64,000 nucleotides of DNA from Pyrenophora tritici-repentis. Lineage: Eukaryota > Ascomycota > Dothideomycetes > Pleosporales > Pleosporaceae. Both the position numbers and the translations under genes were made by a program. A model generated the notes under the pieces. That model did not search any database, had not been told where the DNA came from, and saw nothing but the letters and a program-made list of their open reading frames with translations. Positions 1-10,691 of the stretch are shown one piece after another (within the stretch, counting starts at the first letter, position 1; each line of letters starts with the position of its first letter). The DNA lies in the NCBI RefSeq assembly GCF_003171515.1, contig NC_089395.1, forward strand, positions 1,798,001-1,862,000, in the 5' to 3' direction.

Positions 1-1049
1 CAGAACTCACCGAACGCATCCGGAAGCTAGATCTCACCTATTCCAACGAGTGCACCAACCAGAATGGCGGCCAAACCACCCTTCCAGATGGACGTGTAAA
101 ACAAGTACACACCTACCATCCACCTGAGGACATGGTGCTTCCCAGCAGTTACTTGCTGAACCCCAGATACTTTGGGCCTGCGATGTCAGCTGAGATACAG
201 AAGGTGTATTACACGCAAAACACGTTTTCCATATGCAGCATTGAACAAGCGATACGCAACTTTGGAACTCTCCACTCGGGCTATTACATGCAGACGTGGG
301 AGAAAGACGGCAGGCCACGAGAGGTACCAGACGACTTAAAGCTGCAGCCGCTATTTTACCCTGTAAATCACGTCCGCGACCTCCAAATCCGCGTCAAGTG
401 TGAGCAATACCAGCCGAACGTCTATGACCCGTGTGCATACGAAAACCTGCAGCTTTTTCTGCGCCAAATCTGGTCGAACATATCGAAACTCGATCTGTTC
501 GTGGGACGTGGCTTGCCATTTGGAACGAGGATTGAGATCGTTCTCATGACCCAGTTCGGAGATCTTGGGGATGACGACAACCGTATGTACGCTGAATGCG
601 CATATGTCAACTTCCTGCAATGCATTAGGAACATGGTCTACAAGTTGATGTATGACCATGACGACGTCTGTGTCACGGTCACGCATCATGATGAACACAA
701 CCTCCCACTGCAACTAGCGCCGGATATCACGGGGGTGTTTGCACTGACCAAAGAGCGATGGGAATATGTAAGTACCGTATTACCACCGTCTCTGTCGCAT
801 GAGCTAAATATGATTTAGGAAAAGTCTTTCCGCAGGGGACTAGGAGACGATGTCGACAAGTTCTATGTAGTGCCCGCTTGGCGGGACCAAGAGCGGGAAG
901 AGTTTGTTCATGGGTACGATTTTGATGAGATTGGGCAGTATATTCGGGAGCGTTGGGGTCTGGAAGATGCATTCGATAGAGCGACTACGCACGAAATTAG
1001 AGAAGGGAGGTATTGGCCCAGACCCGTTCAAGCTGACAGAGGGGCTTAG
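1..1049 (+). CDS. Hypothetical protein, 3' part only (5' end outside window)
   Basis: The reading frame is open from base 3, so the start lies upstream of the window. Two exons are seen: up to 767 and 819-1049, around a 51-bp GTAAGT...TTTAG intron; the frame continues exactly and stops with TAG at 1047-1049. The visible 331 residues are rich in aromatic and acidic residues, with no signal peptide, membrane segment or repeat. The run NFLQCIRNMVYKLMYDHDDV and the charged C-terminus ending ...PRPVQADRGA look like the soluble orphan or F-box-type proteins common in Pleosporales, but I do not recognise a family and assign no function. Confidence 0.75.
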
Positions 1050-1770
1050 TGAAAATGGCTCAGCGCGGAAGGTCCATACGAGGGGAGGATGATGACGTAG
1101 TGGATGTTAGTAGAAGGGGATTTTATTCAGTCTTCATAAGGGATTATGATGTGTATGCTCTTTGCAGCATGGTGAAGACTTTGCGCTCTGTTCCGAGTTG
1201 GGAGAAGCGACGGAAGGGTGAGCAATTAGTAAGCAACGTAGTAAGGCGGTCGTTCCTTGGTTCTGGACGGAGTTTCGCATGCATGTGCCGATTGGCTGTG
1301 TGCCTGAAGCACCACAGGAACGGGGCGTAGGCATCTGCTGGATGGGAAAAGTATACATGTCGATGGCTTCAGGCCATCACGACACGGACGACTTGGGATT
1401 AGACTCCGCATACGCGACTTGTCACGGCCAAGATGCGGGCTCGTATAGGTGCATTTGTCCGGGCGCGATATCACAGCATCAGCCACGGGAGCCACTCAAG
1501 GCGCGTTCGGATGCGCTAAATCCGGGTGCCGTGCGGACTCTAGTGCGCGATAGGCATAGAGAGGCTCCTTTCAGTGTCTGCAGTGACCAACCCTCTCGCC
1601 AAGGCTTGCAATTAAACTGGCAGAGACCCTCTTTTTGGTGTTGTCCTTTGGCGGAATATAATACGGCGTGGTATACTCTCCTGGGCCCTTTTGCGACCTT
1701 CCCCCCGCGACTTTCGCGCACACCCTCGTAAAAGCTTCACGCGCGGCGCGATTCGGAAAAAAGTTGAATA
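1050..1770. other. Intergenic, upstream of ERG5
   Basis: No supported gene. Short open frames on both strands here have no family features or consistent splice sites. The last 150 bases are presumably the ERG5 promoter and leader, but no element is clear enough to name. Confidence 0.6.
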
Positions 1771-3533
1771 ATGGCGGTCAACGCGAGTTTCGTATCGCCC
1801 ACGGCTGATGCAAAAGTCGCTCAGGTGCTCGCACAGTTCGATAGCAATGGCCTGTTATCGACCGTCTTCACCGGCTTCACCGTCTGGAAGCTGGTCTTGA
1901 CTCTTGTCGTAACGGCTATCGCATACGACCAATGTGCGCAAAAAATCCTCCCGACGATGCGCCCGCCACTGCTAACACTCGCGCAGTCAAATACATCTGG
2001 AACAAGGGCTCTATCGTTGGCCCGTCATGGAAGATACCTTTTATTGGACCATTCCTCGAGTCGGTCAACCCAGACTTTAACAAATACCACGAAAAATGGG
2101 CGTCGGGCCCTCTGAGCTGCGTCTCAGTCTTTCACAAGTACGTTTGTGCGCTCGCCCTCACCGTGCTCGTTCTGACCGCTATTCCAGATTCGTCGTCATT
2201 GCCTCGACCCGCGACATGGCTCGCAAGATCTTCAACTCGCCAAGCTTCGTAAAGCCATGCGTCGTTGATGTCGCCTACAAGCTTCTGCGCCCCGAGAACT
2301 GGGTGTTTCTCGACGGCCGTGCCCATGTCGACTACCGCAAGGGCCTGAACAGCCTGTTCACCCGCCAAGCGCTCGAACAGTACCTCCCGGGCCAGGAGGA
2401 CATTTACAATACCTACTTTAAGCGCTTCGTACAGCTCTCGCAGGTGGAGAACAAGGGCAAGCATGCCCCGTGGATGCAGCAGTTCCGTCTGATGATCACG
2501 GCCCTGAGTTGCCGCACTTTTGTCGGCCACTACTGCTCCGACGAAGCTGTCAAAAAGATCGCAGACGACTACTACCTGATTACCGCTGCGCTCGAGCTCG
2601 TCAACTTCCCCGTCATCATCCCCTTCACCAAGACCTGGTACGGCAAGAAGTGCGCCGACATGGTTCTGGAAGAGTTCTCAAAGTGTGCTGCCAAGAGCAA
2701 GGTCCGCATGGCGGCCGGAGGCAAGAAGGAGTGCATTCTCGACTTCTGGGTAGACAACATGATTGAATCGGAAAAGTACCGCAAGAGGGTTGAAGCTGGC
2801 GAGAAGGTCGATGACTCTGAGAAGCCAGCTACCGTGATTCGCTGGTTCAGTGATCTCGAAATCTCCATGACCATTTTCACCTTCTTATTTGCTTCGCAAG
2901 ACGCTACTACCTCTGCTGCCACGTGGCTCTTCCAGATCATGGCCGACCGTCCCGAGTACTTGGACAAGATTCGCGAGGAGAACATCAAGGTCAGGAACGG
3001 CGACATCCACGCCTCTATTTCGCTCGACACTATTGAGAAGTTGCAATGGACTCGCGCTGTTGTCAAGGAGACGCTCCGCTATCGTCCCCCAGTCATCATG
3101 GTTCCCTACCTCGCTAAGAAGGACTTCCCCATCTCGCCCGAATACACGGTGCCCAAGGGCTCCATGGTCATCCCCACCACGTACATGGCTCTGCACGATG
3201 CGGAGGCATACCCTAACCCCGATTCGTTCGAGCCGGAGCGATGGATCACTGGTGATGCCGACCAACAAACCAAGAACTGGCTCGTATTCGGCACAGGCCC
3301 ACACTACTGTTTGGGCCAGACATACGCACAAGCGAACCTCATGCTAATGATTGGTAAGGCGAGTATGTTGCTCGACTGGGACCACCAAGTCACGGATCAG
3401 AGTGAGGTAATCAAGGTGTTCGCTACAATCTTCCCCATGGTACGTCATTTCCCTCCAGCATCCATCATGAAACACTGCTAACATATCCAAGGATGACTGT
3501 CTGCTCACATTCAAGGACCGAACAGCGGCATAG
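1771..3533 (+). CDS. ERG5: Sterol C-22 desaturase, cytochrome P450 family CYP61
   Basis: Four exons: 1771-1933, 1987-2137, 2188-3439, 3492-3533, with introns of 50-53 bp, giving 535 aa, the usual CYP61 length. CYP61 introduces the C22-C23 double bond of ergosterol in the endoplasmic reticulum. Visible marks are an N-terminal membrane anchor near residues 36-52, the oxygen-binding helix [12 protein letters not shown], the ExxR motif [15 protein letters not shown], and the haem loop [10 protein letters not shown] with the haem-ligating Cys at about 479. The splice from AYDQ to FKYIWNKGS and from VSVFHK to FVVIAS restores the continuous family sequence. The last exon encodes only the 13-residue tail [13 protein letters not shown]. 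All catalytic motifs are intact and the assignment is firm. Confidence 0.96.
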
Positions 3534-3980
3534 GTAGCTGGTGTTTGGTTGGCTACGAGATGCGCATTTCCGATGGACTTTTTATTGCATTTACATCCGT
3601 AGATAGTGGAGCTGAAGTTCAGATTCTTTCCCCCAAGGGCAAAGGTACAAGTGCCTTTGGTCTTGCCTCTTAGATTTTAATGACTACGGCCTTGGCGCTC
3701 ATCGAGAGGTGGCCCATTGGCTTCATGAGTACCGAAGCTGGGATGAAATAATACTGGTATGATGGGTAGGAGACTCTAGGAAGAGTAGTGGACAATCAAA
3801 GTGAACGAAATAATAATATGGAAACAAATGCTTTTGTACTGCTCGACTTAATGCGCCGTGCATGCTCAAGCTATAAAGCTATGACCAAGGAACTTTTGTG
3901 GTCGTACACCAGCTCCACATACCGACTACCTCTCACCACAATCCACACTCACACACTCGCACTTACCCACCACACACATT
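3534..3980. other. Intergenic, ERG5 3' end to CTK2 5' end
   Basis: No gene supported. The final 80 bases before the CTK2 start are rich in CA/AC steps (cacacactc type), common in fungal leaders; nothing else stands out. Confidence 0.6.
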
Positions 3981-5256
3981 ATGCCGCCGACGGCCTCCCC
4001 GTCGGAGCGCGACTCCGAGCGCGTTGGGCCACATCCATCGTACATTGAGGTTGCGAAGCCGTACATTCTGCAGTCGCGCATGCAGAGATGTCTCTCGGAT
4101 ATCAACATGAGCGACGCCAAAGAGGATGCCGTGCGTCTCCAAGGCGTCGCATGGATCGACCAAGTGCGACGCGCATTACAGCTTCCTATCCGCACCTTCA
4201 ATACCGCCGTCATCTATTACCACAAGTTCCGTCTGCTGCATGCGGATAACGAATACAACTGGGCTGATGCAGCGGCTGCCGCCTTATTCACTGCATGCAA
4301 AATTGAGGATACATTGAAGAAGAGCAGAGAGATCTTGTGTGCACACTGGAACCTCAAGGTCGGGCCTGGTGAGAGCTTGAGCAGCGATGACCCAGTACGC
4401 CTGTTCCATGCCCCGCAGCTTCACCGTGTACTGATGTCTGATATTTTAATAGCGCTTTGAAAACCACTCCAAGCTCATCATCGGGCTTGAACGTCTTATG
4501 CTCGAGAGCGCCGGCTTTGACTTTCGCAACCGATACCCCCAGAAACTCATGGTCAAGCTTGCCAGGGCTCTGCGCTTTGACGCAAGCAACGAGGCCAAGA
4601 CAATCTGGAACCTGAGCATCGATTCGTACCGAACATTTGCGCCGTTGAAGCAGTCTACACCGACCCTGGCTATCGCGTGCGTGGAGCTTGCAGCGAGACT
4701 GCATGGCAAGGACGCAACGCGGTTTGTGGACACAGGACCGGTTAGGTATAGCAAGTGGGCGACAAGTCGGGCAGAGGTTATGGAGACCCTCCTTGATATG
4801 CTGGATCTGTATACGCACCACCGCAGCGCGACTTCTGTCGGACCCTCGTATACACTCGAGCATTTCATCAACATTCGTATTGGGCTTAACCAGGAAGCTT
4901 CGGCAGCTAACATCCCGCGCTACTCACAGTATGCGTTTGAGACGGCTTTGAGTGGGGATAACACCGCCAATGGCCTCAAGGCACGGAATGGCATCGACCC
5001 CACGAGCCCGCTCACGCCGGCCACTCCCGTCACACTCTCACCTGGTGTCGATCAGCCACCCAAGTCTGCGATAGGGATCCGCGGTCAGAACGGCACCGTT
5101 AGGTTCATGCTGGATGCAGCACGCGCCCACGACGAACGCGCTGCGGTCGAAAAGTTCCACAAGGTCGAAGAAGAGGAGTACGAGGTTGAGGTTCCAAATG
5201 ACACCAGGGTAGATGACCGGGAGAGGGATAGAGCAAGGGTTGGAAGAGTGCGTTGA
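3981..5256 (+). CDS. CTK2: Cyclin subunit of the RNA polymerase II CTD kinase (CTDK-I beta)
   Basis: Two exons, 3981-4394 and 4453-5256, around a 58-bp intron with GTACGC donor and TAATAG acceptor, give 405 aa. The protein has a cyclin fold over about residues 40-280: the first box contains QLPIRTFNTAVIYYHKF and ADAAAAALFTACKIEDT, followed by KVGPGESLSSDDPRFENHSK and GLERLMLESAGFDF, which are typical of fungal Ctk2-type cyclins. In yeast Ctk2 pairs with the kinase Ctk1 and Ctk3 to phosphorylate Ser2 of the polymerase II tail. The last 100 residues are low complexity and acidic-basic, as is common in filamentous fungi. The stop codon lies 2 bases before the first ATG of the next ORF. The broader alternative is another L/K-type transcriptional cyclin. 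Confidence 0.85.
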
Positions 5257-5258
5257 GT

Positions 5259-6161
5259 ATGCATATGGATTTCGCGTTCTGCATTTTTGCTGTTTGTCTG
5301 CTCTATCGTTACCTAACCTATCGGCATGAAACTAAAATTCCCGTCACACAGCAGGATCCCAGGAGGATGGATAATGGCTTGCGCGATGTACCCGCCCCTG
5401 TACGCAACAGTCATACTAAAAACGTGGACACTGAACGTATGGGGGAATGTCGGGACGAGGTCGCGTTGCAGAGTCAACAGATTACTACCAAGACACACAA
5501 CCGCGCTCATCCATCTGTGCAAGCTAGAAACCCGGATACTACAGTGGAGAAGACATGGCTCCAGAAGAAATGTAGCACAAACCGCCTCGACCCCGCTGGT
5601 CCAGACATCTTGTCCGATAATCGACGACACCCAGAAGGCGGAGGCAAGGGTAATTGCAGTCGTGCGAGGCCTAATAAGAAAATACGTCTTAAACAAAAGA
5701 TGGAACAGGATGCTAGAGAGGATGTTTCCCAGACACCCAGTCGTGCCCATCGTGCGACTCCGCATGCCCACATGGAGTATGAGCCCGCCACTTTTCAGTC
5801 TTACTATCGTGCGGAAACTCGATCACTATCAGACTCTGTTCCTGCCCAAACCAAAGATCGGGCTTCATCCAAGTACGACAAAGCACGCAAGGATACGGAC
5901 TATAGCGAAACCCCCAAGCAACCACCGATTCGTCGCTTGATCGACCGCATAGTCTTTCCCTCGCCAACAAAAAAGAGGAAGCTAGATACCAAGTCACAAG
6001 CACGTAGCAGCGAACCTTTGAGTAAACGACATCAAACACGCGAAACAGGTCTCTCTGAGGCGGATGGTCACCAGTGGAAGAAGGAGAGCAAGGGCAAGGA
6101 CGAGAAGCGAGGTGGAGCCAGGGGAGGAGGCAGTAAGCGTGGAGGAAGGGGTAAAGGCTGA
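5259..6161 (+). CDS. Hypothetical basic low-complexity protein abutting CTK2
   Basis: An uninterrupted frame of about 300 codons begins with ATG at 5259 (next ATGs at 5265 and 5370 are possible starts), two bases after the CTK2 stop. The N-terminus is briefly hydrophobic (FAFCIFAVCLLYRYL). The rest is highly charged, with nuclear-localisation-like clusters (KKIRLKQK, SPTKKRKLD) and a C-terminal GGARGGGSKRGGRGKG tail of the RGG type seen in RNA-binding proteins. No known domain is recognised. With almost no room for its own promoter, it may be an unusual 3' extension or downstream cistron of CTK2, or a chance frame; length and biased tail favour coding. Confidence 0.45.
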   Translation: MHMDFAFCIFAVCLLYRYLTYRHETKIPVTQQDPRRMDNGLRDVPAPVRNSHTKNVDTERMGECRDEVALQSQQITTKTHNRAHPSVQARNPDTTVEKTWLQKKCSTNRLDPAGPDILSDNRRHPEGGGKGNCSRARPNKKIRLKQKMEQDAREDVSQTPSRAHRATPHAHMEYEPATFQSYYRAETRSLSDSVPAQTKDRASSKYDKARKDTDYSETPKQPPIRRLIDRIVFPSPTKKRKLDTKSQARSSEPLSKRHQTRETGLSEADGHQWKKESKGKDEKRGGARGGGSKRGGRGKG

Positions 6162-7324
6162 GCTATCGGTGTTTTACAAGTTGTATCGCTGGATGTAAAA
6201 GGTCGATTGTTGATTAGCAATTTTTGTCGACATCGTTGTTTGATAGCCATACTGTAAAGGAATACTTGGTGTTGAATAAGTGCAACAGTCGAATTTTTAA
6301 GACACTCATTCACACATTGTGAAACTGAAATCATGTGAAGCTAAGCTTCTTGGTGTAATCTAGCTATCTTACCCACATTCGGTGTCTACGTCTTCCATTT
6401 TGGAAGGGCGGCGGATATACCGGAGCTATGCCCAATACGGCAGAACCGCATAATGCACACTCGATTTCGAAGCTTCCTCCGCGAATTGGCCGCATGTGAG
6501 AATGACGGTGCGCAGTAGGGTCGGAGTCAGGAGATCTGGTCACATTGAGGGCGGGAGGTTGCCCAAAATGCTCAATTGGGCTTGCGACATCCGCAGAAGC
6601 ATCTCACGTGTTTGGTTGCAAGCTGGTGGGGTTACCGCAGTACCATGATTATATCACATCAAACATTACGGAACGTAACTGCGCGCGGTAGTGCTAAGTT
6701 GCAGCTCAAAGACTCATGTTTCCAGGGCGTAGCATTGCTTGTAATGCTCAATCAAGACCATGCCGTCATGGTTTGGGCGCAATGTAGTCGTCTAATTTAG
6801 AAATGATGATGTTCTCCTCCGCGTTGCTCCACTTGCGTCGCAGCGCTACCCAATGACATGCATTGGGCCGCCGCATCACAATTCCTGGTAGAGCGACTGG
6901 TACCACTTTCAAGTGGTAGCGGGGCCCTACCGTTCAGAATTCGAGACGGAGCGGAGGCGCAAACGACCATTTTGGACATTTGACTTTGACAGTGAAGGGC
7001 GTCGCAATGCAACTGCTTTGGGCGTTGGAGGCTACTTCGCGCCACCAGCATGGGGCGTGCTTTAGCGAGGAAAGCGCGACCGACCCCACCACTAGCCCTA
7101 CTAAAAACCTGCGCTCCCCCTCGCAGAACTCTTCTTAACCAGACGCACGCCTGCCTCTACGGCCTTCAATACACTCCCGTCTGTCTGACTCTGGTCGACT
7201 GCATCGCCAGAGACATCAGCTCAACCCGCGACCTACACACCGAATCCGCGCGCTCAAAGCGGGGTATTCGACACTTTCCCCTCACTGAATTTTCGTAAAA
7301 GAAGACAGTAACAACACCGCCAAC
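6162..7324. other. Intergenic, promoter side of the EF-2 gene
   Basis: No gene supported over 1.16 kb. At 6901-6918 there is an 8-bp perfect inverted repeat with a 2-base centre (taccactt/aagtggta). The stretch 7075-7200 is rich in C and CT, in keeping with the promoter and leader of a highly expressed translation gene. Confidence 0.55.
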
Positions 7325-10201
7325 ATGGTCAAGTAAGTCGTCGCCACCTTTTTGCGTCGTTTCCAAAGTTGGAAAATTGCATCTCTTCATCTGCAAAAAT
7401 GATTGAACAATGGCTAACAAGAAGACAGCTTCACGGTAGAGGAGGTACGTAACGCGCACACACGCCCCCGCATCGCCCGTCGATATTCGCGGCAACAACA
7501 GGAAGATGGATACTGACTGCGCGACTAGATCCGTGGTCTCATGGACGACCCTAAGAACATTAGGAACATGTCCGTCATTGCTCACGGTAAGCGCTCGCAA
7601 TGAAACCCCGCATTTGTTGCAGAACACATGGCTAATGTACCCCACCACAGTCGACCACGGAAAGTCCACACTCACCGACTCTCTTGTCCAGCGTGCTGGT
7701 ATTATCTCAGCTGCCAAGGCTGGTGAGGCTCGTTTCACCGATACCCGAGCCGACGAGCAGGAGCGTGGTGTCACTATCAAGTCGACTGCCATTTCCCTGT
7801 ACGCCACTCTCAAGGACGAGGAGGACCTCAAGGACATTCCCGTTCCTACCACCAAGAATGACTTCTTGATCAACTTGATTGACTCGCCTGGTCACGTTGA
7901 CTTCTCATCTGAGGTCACTGCTGCTCTCCGTGTCACTGACGGTGCTCTCGTCGTCGTCGACACCATCGAAGGTGTGTGCGTCCAGACCGAGACTGTCCTG
8001 CGCCAGGCTCTTGGTGAGCGTATCAAGCCCGTCGTCATCATCAACAAGGTCGACCGTGCTCTTCTCGAGCTCCAGCTTTCCAAGGAGGACCTGTACCAGA
8101 ACTTCTCCCGTGTCATCGAGTCCGTCAACGTCGTCATCGCTACCTACTTCGACAAGACTCTTGGTGATGTCCAGGTCTACCCCGAGAAGGGTACCATTGC
8201 CTTTGGTTCCGGTCTTCACGGCTGGGCTTTCACCATCCGCCAGTTCGCCAACAGGTATGCTAAGAAATTCGGTGTTGACAAGAACAAGATGATGGAGCGT
8301 CTCTGGGTAAGTAATTGACTTTTGACTTTGAGAGTAGCATCTAACGACTTTCAGGGTGACAGCTACTTCAACCCCAAGACCAAGAAGTGGACCAAGGTTG
8401 GCACTCACGAGGGTAAGCCCCTTGAGCGTGCTTTCAACCAGTTCATCTTGGACCCCATCTTCCGCATCTTCCAGTCGGTCATGAACTTCAAGACTGACGA
8501 GATCCCCACTCTCCTCGAGAAGCTTGAGATCAAGCTCACCTCGGACGAGAAGGACCTTGAGGGCAAGGCTCTCCTCAAGGTGGTCATGAGGAAGTTCCTT
8601 CCCGCTGCCGACGCTCTCCTCGAGATGATGATTCTCCACCTTCCTTCTCCCGTCACCGCTCAGAAGTACCGCATGGAGACTCTCTACGAGGGTCCCCACG
8701 ACGATGTCAACGCCATCGGTATCCGGGACTGCGACCACAACGGTCCTCTCATGCTGTACGTGTCCAAGATGGTGCCCACTTCCGACAAGGGTCGTTTCTA
8801 CGCTTTCGGTCGTGTCTTCTCCGGTACCGTCCGCTCTGGTCTCAAGGTCCGCATCCAGGGTCCCAACTACACCCCTGGAAAGAAGGAGGACTTGTTCATC
8901 AAGGCCATCCAGCGTACCATTCTCATGATGGGCCGTTTCGTCGAGCCCATTGACAACGTGCCTGCTGGTAACATTCTTGGTCTTGTCGGTGTTGACCAGT
9001 TCTTGCTCAAGTCTGGAACTCTCACCACTAACGAGACTGCCCACAACCTCAAGGTCATGAAGTTCTCCGTCTCTCCCGTTGTCCAGCGCTCGGTTGAGGT
9101 CAAGAACGCCCAGGATCTGCCCAAGCTCGTCGAAGGTCTCAAGCGTCTCTCCAAGTCGGATCCTTGCGTTCTGACCTACATCTCCCCATCCGGTGAGCAC
9201 GTTGTTGCCGGTGCCGGTGAGTTGCACTTGGAGATTTGCTTGAAGGATCTCGAGGAGGACCACGCCGGTGTTCCTCTCCGTATCTCGGACCCCGTCGTCC
9301 AGTACCGTGAGACCGTCAACGCCACCTCCAGCATCACTGCTCTGTCCAAGTCGCCCAACAAGCACAACCGTCTCTACCTCACCGCCCAGCCTTTGGACGA
9401 GGAGGTCTCCAGGGCTATCGAGACTGGCAAGATCGCTCCCCGTGACGATATCAAGACCCGTGCCCGTATCCTCGCTGACGAGTACGGCTGGGATGTTACT
9501 GATGCCCGTAAGATTTGGTGCTTCGGTCCCGACACCACTGGTGCCAACTTGCTCATTGACCAGACCAAGGCTGTGCAGTACTTGAGCGAAATCAAGGACT
9601 CCGTCGTCTCCGGTTTCCAGTGGGCGACCAAGGAAGGTCCCATTGCTGAGGAGCCCATGCGCTCTATCCGCTTCAACATCATGGATGTCACTCTCCATGC
9701 TGATGCCATTCACCGTGGTGGTGGTCAGATCATCCCTACCGCGCGTCGTGTCCTCTACGCCGCCACTCTCCTTGCCGAGCCCACTCTGCTCGAGCCCGTC
9801 TACCTCGTCGAGATCCAGGTTCCCGAGCAGGCCATGGGTGGTATCTACGGTGTCCTTACCCGAAGGAGAGGTCACGTTTTCGAGGAGAACCAGCGTGTTG
9901 GTACTCCTCTCTTCAACGTCAAGGCCTACCTTCCCGTCAACGAGTCTTTCGGTTTCACCGCCGATCTCCGTGCCGGTACCGGTGGCCAGGCCTTCCCACA
10001 ACAAGTCTTCGACCATTGGCAACATCTCCAGGGTGGCTCGCCACTTGACGCCACCACCATGGTTGGCAAGATCGTTGCCGACATGCGTAAACGCAAGGGT
10101 ATCAAGATTGAGGTGCCTGATGTTTCCAACGTAAGTTTTTGTCCGAATTCCCGTGATGATGCACAAGCTAACAGCGTCTGCAGTACTACGACAAGCTATA
10201 A
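7325..10201 (+). CDS. EFT2: Elongation factor 2 (translocase GTPase)
   Basis: Six exons: 7325-7332, 7429-7444, 7529-7586, 7651-8306, 8355-10130, 10184-10201, giving 843 aa, the normal eEF2 length. eEF2 drives GTP-dependent ribosome translocation. The P-loop is AHVDHGKST (residues 26-34), with switch motif [15 protein letters not shown]3 DSPGHVDF and G4 NKVDR. The diphthamide loop DAIHRGGGQ places the modified His at residue 699, the same number as in yeast. Codon use is strongly biased to C-ending codons, as expected for a highly expressed gene. The first two exons are tiny (8 and 16 nt) and together encode MVNFTVEE; the last encodes only YYDKL. The symbol follows yeast naming. Confidence 0.97.
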
Positions 10202-10691
10202 AGGAAAGCTATCAAAAGCGTTAGATTTCCTTTCCTCGCGATTCTGGGTCATGCGACAGTCATGGTAGGCTCGTGGCCGCTGGTCAATGTGTGAAGCAAA
10301 CGGTTCCCCTTTGGAGCAACCAGAGCTAGTAAACGTCGGTCCGGGCGATTTCGCCCTTGATGTCATTGAAGGTTTTGGGGGCTTTGCACGAAAGATACGG
10401 ATGATGACCCTTTTCCTTACTGTTCACAGTGTAGTATAGTTGAGAATTAAGCTATATTGCACAGTAAATCTGCCTTTACTTGGCCTGTTGATGCAACGTG
10501 ATGATGAGAAGCGACGCGACTGTGAATGTGGTGGGGCATCCTCGTCATGTGCTCACGAGTCAAAGAGCTCTGAGCTATGACCTGGTCGACGGTCGCGCTA
10601 GGAGTGACGCGATCCAGGCTACGTCTTTGCTCTGCCTGTCCCACACTATATCACCCAAGCATTGCTAAACCACGCTTCATGATATAAAATC
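10202..10691. other. Intergenic; EF-2 3' UTR
   Basis: No gene. A short stem, gggcga-tt-tcgccc (10343-10356), lies about 150 bases after the EF-2 stop and could sit in its 3' UTR; no function is claimed. Confidence 0.5.

Noticed and set aside
7905..10166. 753-codon open frame antisense to EF-2
   Set aside because: It mirrors the strong codon bias of EF-2, which removes stops from the opposite frame. The protein (runs of V, L, G, D, E) matches nothing and the sense gene is certain.
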